Assembly (NCBI GenBank): GCA_910584485.1
Contig: CAJUAV010000001.1
Location: 1 to 64,000 of the forward strand
Direction of reading: 5' to 3'
Origin: an uncultured Alistipes sp.
GTDB lineage: Bacteria > Bacteroidota > Bacteroidia > Bacteroidales > Rikenellaceae
DNA: 64,000 nucleotides
The notes below the pieces were generated by a model. The model had not been told where the DNA came from. It saw only the letters and a list, made by a program, of their open reading frames with translations, and searched no databases. This document shows, one piece after another, positions 43,232 through 49,939 of this stretch (position 1 is its first letter; the number at the start of each line of letters is the position of its first letter). Made by a program: the position numbers and the translations under genes.

Positions 43232-44566
43232 TTACCGCCGCCGCATCATCCCTGCGGGCAGCTTGGGCATCTTCATGTTGCCGCCGGCGACCATCTTCAT
43301 CATCTTGCGCGTATCCTCGAACTGCTTCATGAGGCGGTTCACGTCGGCCATCGTCGTGCCCGAACCCTTGGCGATGCGCTCGCGACGGCGGGCGTTGATG
43401 ATTTCGGGGTGTTCGCGTTCGGCGGGGGTCATCGAGCCGATGATCGCCTCGACCTGTTTGAAGGCGTCGTCGGGAATGTCGACGTCCTTGAGCATCTTGC
43501 CCATGCCCGGGAGCATCGAGGCCAGGTCCTTCAGGTTGCCCATCTTTTTGATCTGCTGGATCTGCTGGATGAAATCGTTGAAATTGAACTGGTTCTTGAC
43601 GATCTTTTTCTTCAGCTTGCGCGCCTGCTCCTCGTCGAACTGCTCCTGCGCACGCTCCACGAGCGACACGACGTCGCCCATGCCGAGGATGCGGTCGGCC
43701 ATGCGTTCGGGGTGGAAGACCTGCAGGGCGTCCATCTTCTCGCCGCTCGAAATGAATTTCAGCGGTTTGTCGACCACCGAACGGATCGAGATCGCGGCAC
43801 CGCCGCGCGTGTCGCCGTCGAGCTTCGTGAGGACCACGCCATCGAAATCGAGCCGGTCGTTGAACTCCTTGGCCGTATTGACGGCGTCCTGACCCGTCAT
43901 GGCGTCCACCACGAAGAGGGTCTCCGAGGGCTTCACGGCCGCCTTGATCGCCGTGATTTCGCGCATCATCGCCTCGTCGACGGCCAGACGGCCCGCCGTA
44001 TCGACGATCACCGCGTTATAGGATTTCTGACGGGCGTACCGGATCGCGTTTTCTGCGATCTCGACGGGGTTCGTGTTGCCCGCCTCGGTGTAGACCTCGA
44101 CGCCGATCTGCCGGCCGAGCACCTGCAGCTGGTTGATGGCCGCGGGACGGTAGACGTCGCCCGCCACGAGCAGCACCTGGCGGCTCTTCTTCGTCTTGAG
44201 CAACTGCGCCAGCTTGCCCGAGAAGGTCGTTTTACCCGAGCCCTGCAAACCCGCGATGAGCACCACGGCAGGCGTCCCCTCGAGGCGGATGTCGGTGGCC
44301 GAGCCGCCCATGAGCTGCGCCAGCTCGTCGCGGACGATCTTGGTCATCATCTGCCCCGGCTTGACGGCGGTCAGGACGTTCTGTCCCAGCGCCTTCTGCT
44401 TGACGGTGTCGGTGAAGCTCTTGGCGACGCGGTAGTTGACGTCGGCGTCGATCAGGGCGCGGCGAATCTCCTTGAGCGTCTCGGCGACATTGATTTCGGT
44501 GATGCGGCCCTCGCCCTTCAGGATTTTGAACGAGCGTTCCAGTTTATCGGTCAGATTCTCGAACAT
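43232..44566 (-). CDS. ffh: Signal recognition particle protein Ffh (SRP54)
   Basis: GTPase of the signal recognition particle; targets nascent membrane proteins to FtsY and the translocon. The 444-residue protein has an N domain helical bundle (about 1-90), the G domain with GLQGSGKTTFSGKLA, DTAGRLAVDE, TKLDGDTRGGAA and the closing loop, and a C-terminal methionine-rich M domain (MGNLKDLASMLPGMGKM, MKQFEDTRKMMKMVAGGNMKMPKLPAGMM). Start MFENLTDKLERSFK is the family start. The upstream box TATCTTCG at 44593-44600 is one base off the consensus. Confidence 0.97.
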   Translation of the reverse strand: MFENLTDKLERSFKILKGEGRITEINVAETLKEIRRALIDADVNYRVAKSFTDTVKQKALGQNVLTAVKPGQMMTKIVRDELAQLMGGSATDIRLEGTPAVVLIAGLQGSGKTTFSGKLAQLLKTKKSRQVLLVAGDVYRPAAINQLQVLGRQIGVEVYTEAGNTNPVEIAENAIRYARQKSYNAVIVDTAGRLAVDEAMMREITAIKAAVKPSETLFVVDAMTGQDAVNTAKEFNDRLDFDGVVLTKLDGDTRGGAAISIRSVVDKPLKFISSGEKMDALQVFHPERMADRILGMGDVVSLVERAQEQFDEEQARKLKKKIVKNQFNFNDFIQQIQQIKKMGNLKDLASMLPGMGKMLKDVDIPDDAFKQVEAIIGSMTPAEREHPEIINARRRERIAKGSGTTMADVNRLMKQFEDTRKMMKMVAGGNMKMPKLPAGMMRRR

Positions 44567-44592
44567 GGTTGTCGGATTTCGGTATTTTCGCG

Positions 44593-44600
44593 CGAAGATA
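44593..44600 (-). promoter_or_regulatory. Variant -7 promoter box TATCTTCG for ffh
   Basis: One base off TAnnTTTG, 26 bases upstream of the ATG. The same variant with the same flank (TCGTATCTTCGC) lies before yajC. Confidence 0.45.
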
Positions 44601-44641
44601 CGAAAAAAAAGAGGAACACGCAAACGAACGCCTCGCGCGGA

Positions 44642-45214
44642 TTACGGCAGCAGCCCCGCCTCGTAGTAGACGACGATCTGTTCGAGCAGCCGATCTTCGT
44701 TCGCGGCGTCGTATTCGGCCTTGAGGTTGTGGCCGAAGAGACGGCCGATTCCCTGCCAGAAGGTCGCCACGAAGCCTCCCCTGAATTCGCGGATCAGCTC
44801 GTAGGCGGTGTAGTCCGTTTCGCGGTCGATGAGTTTGACGAAGACGCGCCCCTGCGTGCGGGTCATGCGCTTCGCCACGGGGGTGTATTCGTGCAGCAGG
44901 TCGCGGTAGCAGCGGCGGATGTACTGGCGCCGCTCCTTCTTGTTCATCGTCAGCAGCTCGCCCTCCATTTCGCGCATCTTCGCCTTCGCTGCCTGCGCCA
45001 TCGGGTAGACGCGCTTGACGGCTTCGACCATGCGGCGGTAGCGGCGCAGGTCGACGGGGCGGCTGAAGACGTAGACGGGCAGGATGTCGATGTGGGCGAT
45101 CGAGTCGCCGCGATCGACGATCCACTGCTGGTGGAAGACGCCGCGCAGCCGTTGGGCGGCGACCCGCGGGATCGCTGCCACGAGCAGCAACGGAAGGAGG
45201 AGGCATCGGAGCAT
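44642..45214 (-). CDS. DUF4294 domain exported protein
   Basis: Protein of 190 residues with signal peptide (MLRCLLLPLLLVAAIPRVAAQ). The body reads IDILPVYVFSRPVDLRRYRRMVEAVKRVYPMAQAAKAKMREMEGELLTM, then RRQYIRRCYRDLLHEYTPVAKRMTRTQGRVFVKLIDRETDYTAYELI and a closing WQGIGRLFGHNLKAEYD, the pattern of DUF4294, a Bacteroidetes-specific family of unknown function. Start MLRCLLL fits a signal peptide. Its promoter box (45289-45296) lies past the promoter of the divergent thioesterase gene, so the two transcripts overlap at their 5' ends. Confidence 0.85.
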   Translation of the reverse strand: MLRCLLLPLLLVAAIPRVAAQRLRGVFHQQWIVDRGDSIAHIDILPVYVFSRPVDLRRYRRMVEAVKRVYPMAQAAKAKMREMEGELLTMNKKERRQYIRRCYRDLLHEYTPVAKRMTRTQGRVFVKLIDRETDYTAYELIREFRGGFVATFWQGIGRLFGHNLKAEYDAANEDRLLEQIVVYYEAGLLP

Positions 45215-45232
45215 GTTTCGCAACTTTTTCGT

Positions 45233-45240
45233 TACCTTTG
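45233..45240 (+). promoter_or_regulatory. -7 promoter box TACCTTTG for the hotdog thioesterase
   Basis: Exact TAnnTTTG match, about 87 bases upstream of the ATG at 45327, pointing right. Confidence 0.6.
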
Positions 45241-45288
45241 TCGGGCGGAGGGACCGCACTCTGCGGGGCACGGGATCCGCTGCGCAGT

Positions 45289-45296
45289 CAAAGGTA
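45289..45296 (-). promoter_or_regulatory. -7 promoter box TACCTTTG for the DUF4294 gene
   Basis: Exact TAnnTTTG match pointing left, 75 bases upstream of the ATG at 45214. It faces the rightward box at 45233. Confidence 0.6.
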
Positions 45297-45326
45297 GCAA
45301 TAAAACGGTAAAAAATCCGAAAACGT

Positions 45327-45701
45327 ATGTTGGAAAAAGGTTTATCGGCCACGGCCCGCACGACGGTCACGGCGGCCAACACGGCCTCTGCGATGGGGTC
45401 GGGCGATCTGGAGGTCTTCGCCACGCCCGCCATGGCGGCCCTGATGGAACAGGCCGCGATGACGGCCGTGGCGGCGGAGCTGCCCGAAGGGGCGACGACG
45501 GTCGGCACGGAGCTGAACTGCTCGCACATCAAGCCGTCGCGGCTCGGCGCCTCGATTGCGGCGACGGCCGTGCTGACGGCGGTCGAGGGGCGCAAGCTGA
45601 CGTTTACGGTCGGGGCGAGCGACGAACAGGGGATCGTCGGCGAGGGGACGCACGTGCGTTTCGTGGTGGACCGCGTGCGCTTTATGGCCAAACTGGGGTA
45701 G
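45327..45701 (+). CDS. Hotdog-fold acyl-CoA thioesterase (FlK-like)
   Basis: Cytoplasmic thioesterase of 124 residues. The segment ASAMGSGDLEVFATPAMAALMEQAA matches the fluoroacetyl-CoA thioesterase-like family, in which a Thr, a Glu and a His form the catalytic set; here AALMEQAAM and NCSHIKPSRLGASI provide the Glu and His. The family in gut bacteria is widespread and substrates are mostly short acyl-CoAs, unproven. Divergent from DUF4294. A 223-base gap follows with no gene seen before tRNA-Gln. Confidence 0.9.
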   Translation: MLEKGLSATARTTVTAANTASAMGSGDLEVFATPAMAALMEQAAMTAVAAELPEGATTVGTELNCSHIKPSRLGASIAATAVLTAVEGRKLTFTVGASDEQGIVGEGTHVRFVVDRVRFMAKLG

Positions 45702-45895
45702 GCAGCTTTCGGGAAAGGCTTGTTCGGGGCGGTTCCGCGGGGAAGACTTTGCGGGGCGGCCGTTTGTCGAGGCGGTTCCGTGTGGGCACCTGTTCGGAGC
45801 CGACTCCGCACGATTGTTGATGTCCGGTCGGATTGCGGCCGAAGAACCCCCGGGCAAAAAAAGGGGAACGGGGTTGCCAATTGAAAAAAATTGTG

Positions 45896-45903
45896 TATCT
45901 TTG
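45896..45903 (+). promoter_or_regulatory. -7 promoter box TATCTTTG for tRNA-Gln
   Basis: Exact TAnnTTTG match, 21 bases upstream of the tRNA. Confidence 0.7.
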
Positions 45904-45924
45904 TCCCGCTTTCGAGCATCGGAT

Positions 45925-45998
45925 TGAACTGTGGTGTAACGGTAACACATCAGATTTTGGTTCTGGTATTCTGGGTTCGAATCCCGGCAGTTCAACCA
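45925..45998 (+). tRNA. tRNA-Gln (anticodon TTG)
   Basis: Full cloverleaf with encoded CCA. Acceptor TGAACTG / CAGTTCA, D arm GTG-TAACGGTAA-CAC, anticodon stem TCAGA / TCTGG with loop TTTTGGT giving anticodon TTG, and T arm CTGGG-TTCGAAT-CCCGG with pairing intact. Confidence 0.96.
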
Positions 45999-46003
45999 GC
46001 ACG

Positions 46004-46036
46004 GCAGGCTTCGTTTCGGCGAAGCCTGCTTTTTTT
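46004..46036 (+). terminator. Terminator after tRNA-Gln
   Basis: Ten-base arms GCAGGCTTCG / CGAAGCCTGC with loop TTTCGG, then TTTTTTTG. Confidence 0.88.
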
Positions 46037-46570
46037 GTCGGTCGGGATCGGTTGCTCGTTGCGTGCGCTTCGCGAGCTGCGACCCGAACACGCATCGCAC
46101 GTAAGTGCGGCGGGACGAAGCCTCCCGCAGTCGCTTGTTGCGTGCGCTTCGCAAGCTGCGACCCGAACACGCATCGCACGTAAGTGCGGCGGGCCGAAGC
46201 CTCCGCACGCGGAGGCCCGCAACTCTAAACGAGTGCGCCCTCCGCAGGCTCCGACCCGCATGAGCATGTGCGCGATAGCGCGGCAGCCCGCAGCCGCCCT
46301 CTGGCGGAGGGCTGCTTCTCGCTGCTGCTCGTCGCAAGCCTCTCCGCTCGGCTGCGGATGAATCATCGAACGCATATCCATGCAACAACATCATTCGACG
46401 TCGCAGCCATCGGCTGGCCGCAGCTTCGCCCCGCTTTAGGCCCGCAACGCTGGCGAGTGCATACCCTTCGCAAGCTGCGACCCGCGTACAGTTTCACACT
46501 CGTCGCTACTACTTCTTGGCAGCGTACTGCGGGTCAAATCTTATTTATTCGTTAATATTGTTGAGGGTTG
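46037..46570. repeat. Mosaic GC-rich repeat block 7, with two tandem 79-bp units
   Basis: No credible gene. A 79-bp unit starts at 46058 and again at 46137: GTTGCGTGCGCTTCGC, AGCTGCGACCCGAACACGCA, then hairpin CGCAC-GTAA-GTGCG (46096-46109 and 46175-46188) followed by GCGGG. The second leads into the palindrome-like GCCTCCGCACGCGGAGGC. Then hairpin GCGC-GATA-GCGC (46270-46281) precedes GGCAGCCCGCAGCC with its GGCGGAGGGCTGC arm, CTCCGCTCGGCTGCGG, and a final TGGCCGCAGCTTCGC copy. It lies after the tRNA-Gln terminator and before the DUF2089 promoter. Confidence 0.82.
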
Positions 46571-46602
46571 TTTTGATTTTATTAAACTAATTCTTAATTT
46601 TG
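46571..46602 (+). promoter_or_regulatory. Promoter of the DUF2089-YIP1 operon (TTTTG / TAATTTTG)
   Basis: TTTTG at 46571-46575 and TAATTTTG at 46595-46602 with a 19-base spacer, the best full Bacteroidetes promoter in the window. It lies in a short AT-rich stretch, 22 bases before the ATG at 46624. Confidence 0.8.
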
Positions 46603-46623
46603 TATCGATAAACCGATCGAACC

Positions 46624-46917
46624 ATGGAAACCAAGAAAATCTTCCCGACCATCTGCCCCTGTTGCGGCGGAGAGCTGCATGTGCGGAGCCTCTGTTGCAC
46701 GGCGTGCGAGACGACCGTCTCGGGCGACTATCGTCTGCCGCCCTTCATGCGGCTTACGCCCGACGAGCAGGCCTTTCTGCTCGAATTCGTCTCCTGCAGC
46801 GGGTCGCTCAAGGAGCTGGCCGCGCGCTGCGGATTGAGCTATCCGACCCTGCGTAACCGTCTCGACGACCTGATCGAAAAACTGAATAACCTGCAAACCT
46901 ATGAATCGCTTCCTTAA
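46624..46917 (+). CDS. DUF2089-family zinc-ribbon and HTH protein
   Basis: Small protein of 97 residues. The N-terminal half holds a zinc ribbon (CPCCGGELHVRSLCCTACET, about 12-31). The C-terminal half holds a helix-turn-helix (FLLEFVSCSGSLKELAARCGLSYPTLRNRLDDLIEKL) that would bind DNA. DUF2089 proteins are linked to membrane neighbours, and here the YIP1-like gene overlaps it by 17 bases, so the two are translationally coupled. It may sense something at the membrane through its partner; that is inference. Function not established. Confidence 0.85.
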   Translation: METKKIFPTICPCCGGELHVRSLCCTACETTVSGDYRLPPFMRLTPDEQAFLLEFVSCSGSLKELAARCGLSYPTLRNRLDDLIEKLNNLQTYESLP

Positions 46918-47476
46918 TCCTTTCCGCTACCTGGCGGGCACGAAAGCCCTCGCGTGGGGCCTCCTCTTCATCCTGCTGACGGCAGGGGTGCTGCGCGCCG
47001 CCTCGATGGTGCAGGACAGCCTGTTGCATTTCGCCTTCGTCCGCGACCTCTCTTTCGGGCGGGTGCTCGCCGTCGAGCTCGCTTTGTGGCTGCTGCCCGC
47101 CGTCGTACTGTACGGCGCGGGGTTGCTCCTTTCGCGTTCGAAGATCCGTCCGATCGACGTGCTCGGCACGACCGCTTTCGCGCAGCTGCCGCTGCTTCCG
47201 ATGAACCTGCCGTTTCTCTTTCCGCAGATGAAGACGTGGACGGAAGGGTTGCGCCATACGGTGCTGGCGGGCGGTATGCCCGAGACGGGAACGCTCGTGC
47301 TTTTGACGGTGTACGGCTTCGTTGCCATCGCGTTGCTCGTATTTTTCTATCTCTGGAATTACCGTGCCTTCTCGGTCAGCTGCAACGTGCGCGGCCCGAA
47401 GGCGATCGCAGCCTTCATCGTCGTGCAGGCGCTCTGCATGCTCTCGGCGCCGCGGCTGGTCGCGTGGATGCTCTGA
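46901..47476 (+). CDS. YIP1-like integral membrane protein
   Basis: Membrane protein of 191 residues with five hydrophobic helices (about 18-36, 50-75, 84-105, 128-150, 165-185) and short loops. The layout matches the YIP1 family, which in bacteria is of unknown function. The ATG lies inside the end of the DUF2089 gene, sharing 17 bases. A strong terminator follows 18 bases past the stop. The pair probably forms a small membrane-plus-regulator module, by the close coupling, though I cannot show it. Confidence 0.8.
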   Translation: MNRFLNPFRYLAGTKALAWGLLFILLTAGVLRAASMVQDSLLHFAFVRDLSFGRVLAVELALWLLPAVVLYGAGLLLSRSKIRPIDVLGTTAFAQLPLLPMNLPFLFPQMKTWTEGLRHTVLAGGMPETGTLVLLTVYGFVAIALLVFFYLWNYRAFSVSCNVRGPKAIAAFIVVQALCMLSAPRLVAWML

Positions 47477-47493
47477 TTCCTGCTCCGAAACGA

Positions 47494-47528
47494 AGCGCGG
47501 TCCTCTTTGAAGAGGACCGCGCTTTTTT
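47494..47528 (+). terminator. Terminator after the YIP1-like gene
   Basis: Arms GCGCGGTCCTC / GAGGACCGCGC with a short central loop, followed by TTTTTTAAG. Confidence 0.88.
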
Positions 47529-47784
47529 AAGCTTCGTCGAGTGCCCGTCGCAGGGCCTTGGCCAGCTGGTCGGGACAGGAGGTGCCGCGTCCGCGGCAGT
47601 CGATGCCCGCAAGGCGTTCGATCGCCTCGGAGGCGCGCATGCCCCGCACCAGTGCGGCGATGCCCTGCGTGTTGCCGTGGCAGCCGCCCGTGAAGGCGAC
47701 CTCGCGGATGATGCCCTCTTCGAGCGCGAGATCGATCCGCTGCGAGCAGGTGCCCGTCGGAACAAAGGTGTGTCGTCGTATCAT
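47527..47784 (-). CDS. TSCPD-domain protein (TIGR03905 family)
   Basis: Small protein of 85 residues. The C-terminal TSCPD motif is present (RGTSCPDQLAKAL), after a conserved GGCHGNTQGIAALVRGM segment with Cys33, plus CSQRIDL and IDCRGRGTSCPD further Cys. This is the short stand-alone family of the domain that ends ribonucleotide reductases. Four Cys could bind a metal. Function unknown. Its stop lies within the YIP1 terminator, convergent with that gene; upstream, the yajC terminator ends just before its start, so its own promoter must lie near 47790. Confidence 0.85.
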   Translation of the reverse strand: MIRRHTFVPTGTCSQRIDLALEEGIIREVAFTGGCHGNTQGIAALVRGMRASEAIERLAGIDCRGRGTSCPDQLAKALRRALDEA

Positions 47785-47796
47785 GGGAATCGGTGT

Positions 47797-47828
47797 AAAA
47801 AGGCCGCCGTACGCGATGCACGGCGGCC
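47797..47828 (-). terminator. Terminator of yajC
   Basis: Nine-base arms GGCCGCCGT / ACGGCGGCC with a 9-base loop, then TTTTTACACC on the minus strand. Confidence 0.82.
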
Positions 47829-47848
47829 GAGGGTTTGTTTCGGATCGG

Positions 47849-48172
47849 TTAGCGCTGCTGCTGGAGGCCCGTCGAATCGGCCACGACCATGTTCTTGTCG
47901 ATGCGCAGCGTCACGTTGCTGTCGACCTCGATCAGCAGGGTCGTCTCCTTGATCTCCTTGACGGTGCCGTAGATGCCGCCGGCGGTGATGATCTTGTCGC
48001 CCTTTTTGAGCGAGTTGCGGAACTCCTGCATCTGCTTGCGGCGTTTGGCCTCGGGGCGCCACATGAAGAGCCACATGACGAGGAACATGACACCGATGAG
48101 GATGAAGCCGCTGTATTGCTGCATGAATCCCGGCTGCGGCTCGACGGGAACGACCTGAAGAAATTGCATCAT
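47849..48172 (-). CDS. yajC: Preprotein translocase subunit YajC
   Basis: Small inner-membrane accessory subunit of the SecDF-YajC complex, 107 residues. One N-terminal membrane helix (about 16-34, SGFILIGVMFLVMWLFMWRP) is followed by KRRKQMQEFRNSLKKGDKIITAGGIYGTVKEI, the family signature. The start MMQFLQVVPVEP is the first Met of a pair. It is third after nusB and the DUF1573 gene, with 63 bases before it; a variant box TATCTTCG lies at 48203-48210. A terminator follows. Confidence 0.94.
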   Translation of the reverse strand: MMQFLQVVPVEPQPGFMQQYSGFILIGVMFLVMWLFMWRPEAKRRKQMQEFRNSLKKGDKIITAGGIYGTVKEIKETTLLIEVDSNVTLRIDKNMVVADSTGLQQQR

Positions 48173-48202
48173 GATGGTTGCTGTTTTAAAGGTTTTCGGT
48201 TG

Positions 48203-48210
48203 CGAAGATA
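48203..48210 (-). promoter_or_regulatory. Variant -7 promoter box TATCTTCG for yajC
   Basis: One base off TAnnTTTG, 31 bases upstream of the yajC ATG, in the 63-base gap after the DUF1573 gene. Confidence 0.4.
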
Positions 48211-48235
48211 CGAAAATTCTCCGTATCCGCAAATC

Positions 48236-48691
48236 TCAATCCACATCCGCTTCGACAAGGAGTCGGAGGGGCTCCGCGGCGCCGCTGAACCGAATCGTCA
48301 CGAGCTTCAGCTGCCAGCCGTAGGTGCCGCGCGCATCGAAACGGAGCGTGAGGGGGAGGGCCGAGTCGGGCGGAATCGGGCGGTTTTCGTATTCGAGGAG
48401 GGTGCATCCGCAGCTCCGTTCGTGGCCGAGCACCAGCAGCGGCCGCCGCGTGTCGTTGCGCAGCCGCAGCCGCAGAACGGCGGTTTCGCCTTCGTGCAGG
48501 TGTCCGAACCGAACGGTATCCGATCCGCCTGCGGCAAGTGTTCGGTCGTCGACGGGGATGATTCGGCCCGCGGCGCCGTGCTGCGGGCCGCCGTGGGCCG
48601 TTGTGCCCTGCTTCGGTGCGGCGGAGGGGCCGCAGGCCGCTGCGAGCAGCAGGAGCGCCGAGGCGGCGAACAAGCGCAGGGGTGATCGCAT
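48236..48691 (-). CDS. DUF1573 lipoprotein
   Basis: Lipoprotein of 151 residues; LRLFAASALLLLAAACGPS is a signal peptide with lipobox Cys. The body is the DUF1573 pattern: FGHLHEGETAVLRLRLRNDTRRPLLVLGHERSCGCTLLEYENRPIPP, with the conserved GCT that is common to the family. DUF1573 domains look like immunoglobulin-fold periplasmic proteins of unknown role, widespread in Bacteroidetes. It lies 6 bases after nusB. Confidence 0.88.
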   Translation of the reverse strand: MRSPLRLFAASALLLLAAACGPSAAPKQGTTAHGGPQHGAAGRIIPVDDRTLAAGGSDTVRFGHLHEGETAVLRLRLRNDTRRPLLVLGHERSCGCTLLEYENRPIPPDSALPLTLRFDARGTYGWQLKLVTIRFSGAAEPLRLLVEADVD

Positions 48692-48697
48692 TGCGGA

Positions 48698-49633
48698 TCA
48701 GATCAGGCCGCGCCCCGCCTTTTTGATGCGTCCCTCCTCGGTGAGCGAGGCGACGATCTTGTCGAGCACGCCGTTGATGAAGGTGCTGCTGCCGGGGGTG
48801 GAGTAGTATTTCGAAATCTCGATCCACTCGTCCATCGTCACCTTGACGGGGATCGACGGAAATTCGACGAGCTCGGTCATGGCCGTGCCGAGGATGAGGT
48901 TGTCCATGAAGACGATGCGCTCGACGTCCCAGTTGGCCGTGTAGTGCTCGATGTAGCGTTGGTTCTCGCCGAAGTGGATGAGGGCCTTTTCGAAGAGGGT
49001 GCGGACGAAGGCGGGATCCTCTTCGCTCTTGAACTTGTCGGCCACGCGCAGCTCCTGGTGGGAGGGGCGCAGGTTCGAGAGGGAGCGCTGGAGCATCAGC
49101 AGGATGAAGGGCAGATCGTCGCACCAGTAGATCGACATCTCTTCGAGCGCGTCGTCCAGGGCGGGGCAGTCTTCCAGCAGCAGGAAGAACTGCTCGACCA
49201 TTTCGCGATCCTCCTCGAACGTGCGCTCCTCGTGCGCCATGTAGCTCTTGTAGAAGGGAAGCTCGATGAGCCGCAGGTAGAGCGTGCGGATCAGCTCGGG
49301 GTATTTCGCCCAGCCGAGTTTGCGGGCGGCCAGGTGGTCGTTCACGGCATCGGTGTTCTCGATGACGCGGATGACGCGGTTTTCGACGAATTTGGTGTTG
49401 GGGTGCAGGTCCTCGAAGGTGGGCAGCTTCTTGCGGCGGGCGATCTCCTGGCGTTCGGCGGCATAGCGGGCGACCTCGGCGGGGAGGGCCAGCAGCTGGA
49501 AATAGAGGTCGTAGGCCTTATCGATCGAGAGCATCAGGGTTTTTTCGGAGGCGATCATGTTGTCGGCTTCCGACTTGAGGTGGGCGAAGAGCGCCTTGGC
49601 GACCTTGATGCGGAGTAATCTTCTGCTTAACAT
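48698..49633 (-). CDS. nusB: Transcription antitermination factor NusB
   Basis: NusB of 311 residues, more than twice the E. coli length; the longer N-terminal extension is normal in Bacteroidetes. The C-terminal third carries the NusB fold: FVRTLFEKALIHFGENQRYIEHYTANWDVERIVFMDNLILGTAMTELVEFPSIPVKVTMDEWIEISKYYSTPGSSTFINGVLDKI, matching the family end. It starts LSRRLLRIKVAKALFAHLKS, as expected. Acts with NusA/E/G in rRNA antitermination. A TATCTTTG box lies 36 bases upstream. First gene of the nusB-DUF1573-yajC run. Confidence 0.94.
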   Translation of the reverse strand: MLSRRLLRIKVAKALFAHLKSEADNMIASEKTLMLSIDKAYDLYFQLLALPAEVARYAAERQEIARRKKLPTFEDLHPNTKFVENRVIRVIENTDAVNDHLAARKLGWAKYPELIRTLYLRLIELPFYKSYMAHEERTFEEDREMVEQFFLLLEDCPALDDALEEMSIYWCDDLPFILLMLQRSLSNLRPSHQELRVADKFKSEEDPAFVRTLFEKALIHFGENQRYIEHYTANWDVERIVFMDNLILGTAMTELVEFPSIPVKVTMDEWIEISKYYSTPGSSTFINGVLDKIVASLTEEGRIKKAGRGLI

Positions 49634-49668
49634 AATTGAGAACGTTCGTTTCTTCGATTTATCGGCCG

Positions 49669-49676
49669 CAAAGATA
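49669..49676 (-). promoter_or_regulatory. -7 promoter box TATCTTTG for nusB
   Basis: Exact TAnnTTTG match, 36 bases upstream of the ATG. Confidence 0.7.
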
Positions 49677-49903
49677 GCACAAGCGGCGGGCGAAACAAAA
49701 TTTCGGAGGCGGAAAATCGGCCCTCGGGCGGCGGAAAAAACAGGCCGCCGGCACTGGCGACCCGTTTTTCCATGTCGTAAAGATAGAATAAGAAATCGAA
49801 AAAGTCAAAATGAATGATGGGTGAACGCGTTCGAATCCGTATTATTTTCTTCGCTTGATGCAAAATGCAGCGCCGAAGATGCGGAAAATTCCCCCGAAAT
49901 CGT
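49677..49903. other. Gap without a gene between nusB and pepD
   Basis: No credible gene. An AT-rich stretch with several AAA runs lies around 49783-49815. A leftward TATCTTTA, one base off the box, lies near 49778. No mosaic module is seen. Confidence 0.45.
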
Positions 49904-49911
49904 TACTTTTG
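49904..49911 (+). promoter_or_regulatory. -7 promoter box TACTTTTG for pepD
   Basis: Exact TAnnTTTG match, 29 bases upstream of the ATG at 49940. Confidence 0.65.
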
Positions 49912-49939
49912 TGCAAAACGGAAAAAAACGATACCTGTT

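Noticed and set aside
46058..46500. Repeat block after tRNA-Gln considered as a genomic island edge
   Set aside because: No integrase, no duplicated tRNA end and no foreign genes are visible within the window; the same modules also lie in gaps far from tRNAs.
49627..49863. A 78-codon minus-strand frame upstream of nusB, with a TATCTTTA near an internal Met
   Set aside because: It covers the nusB promoter, lacks family pattern, and the box is off consensus.
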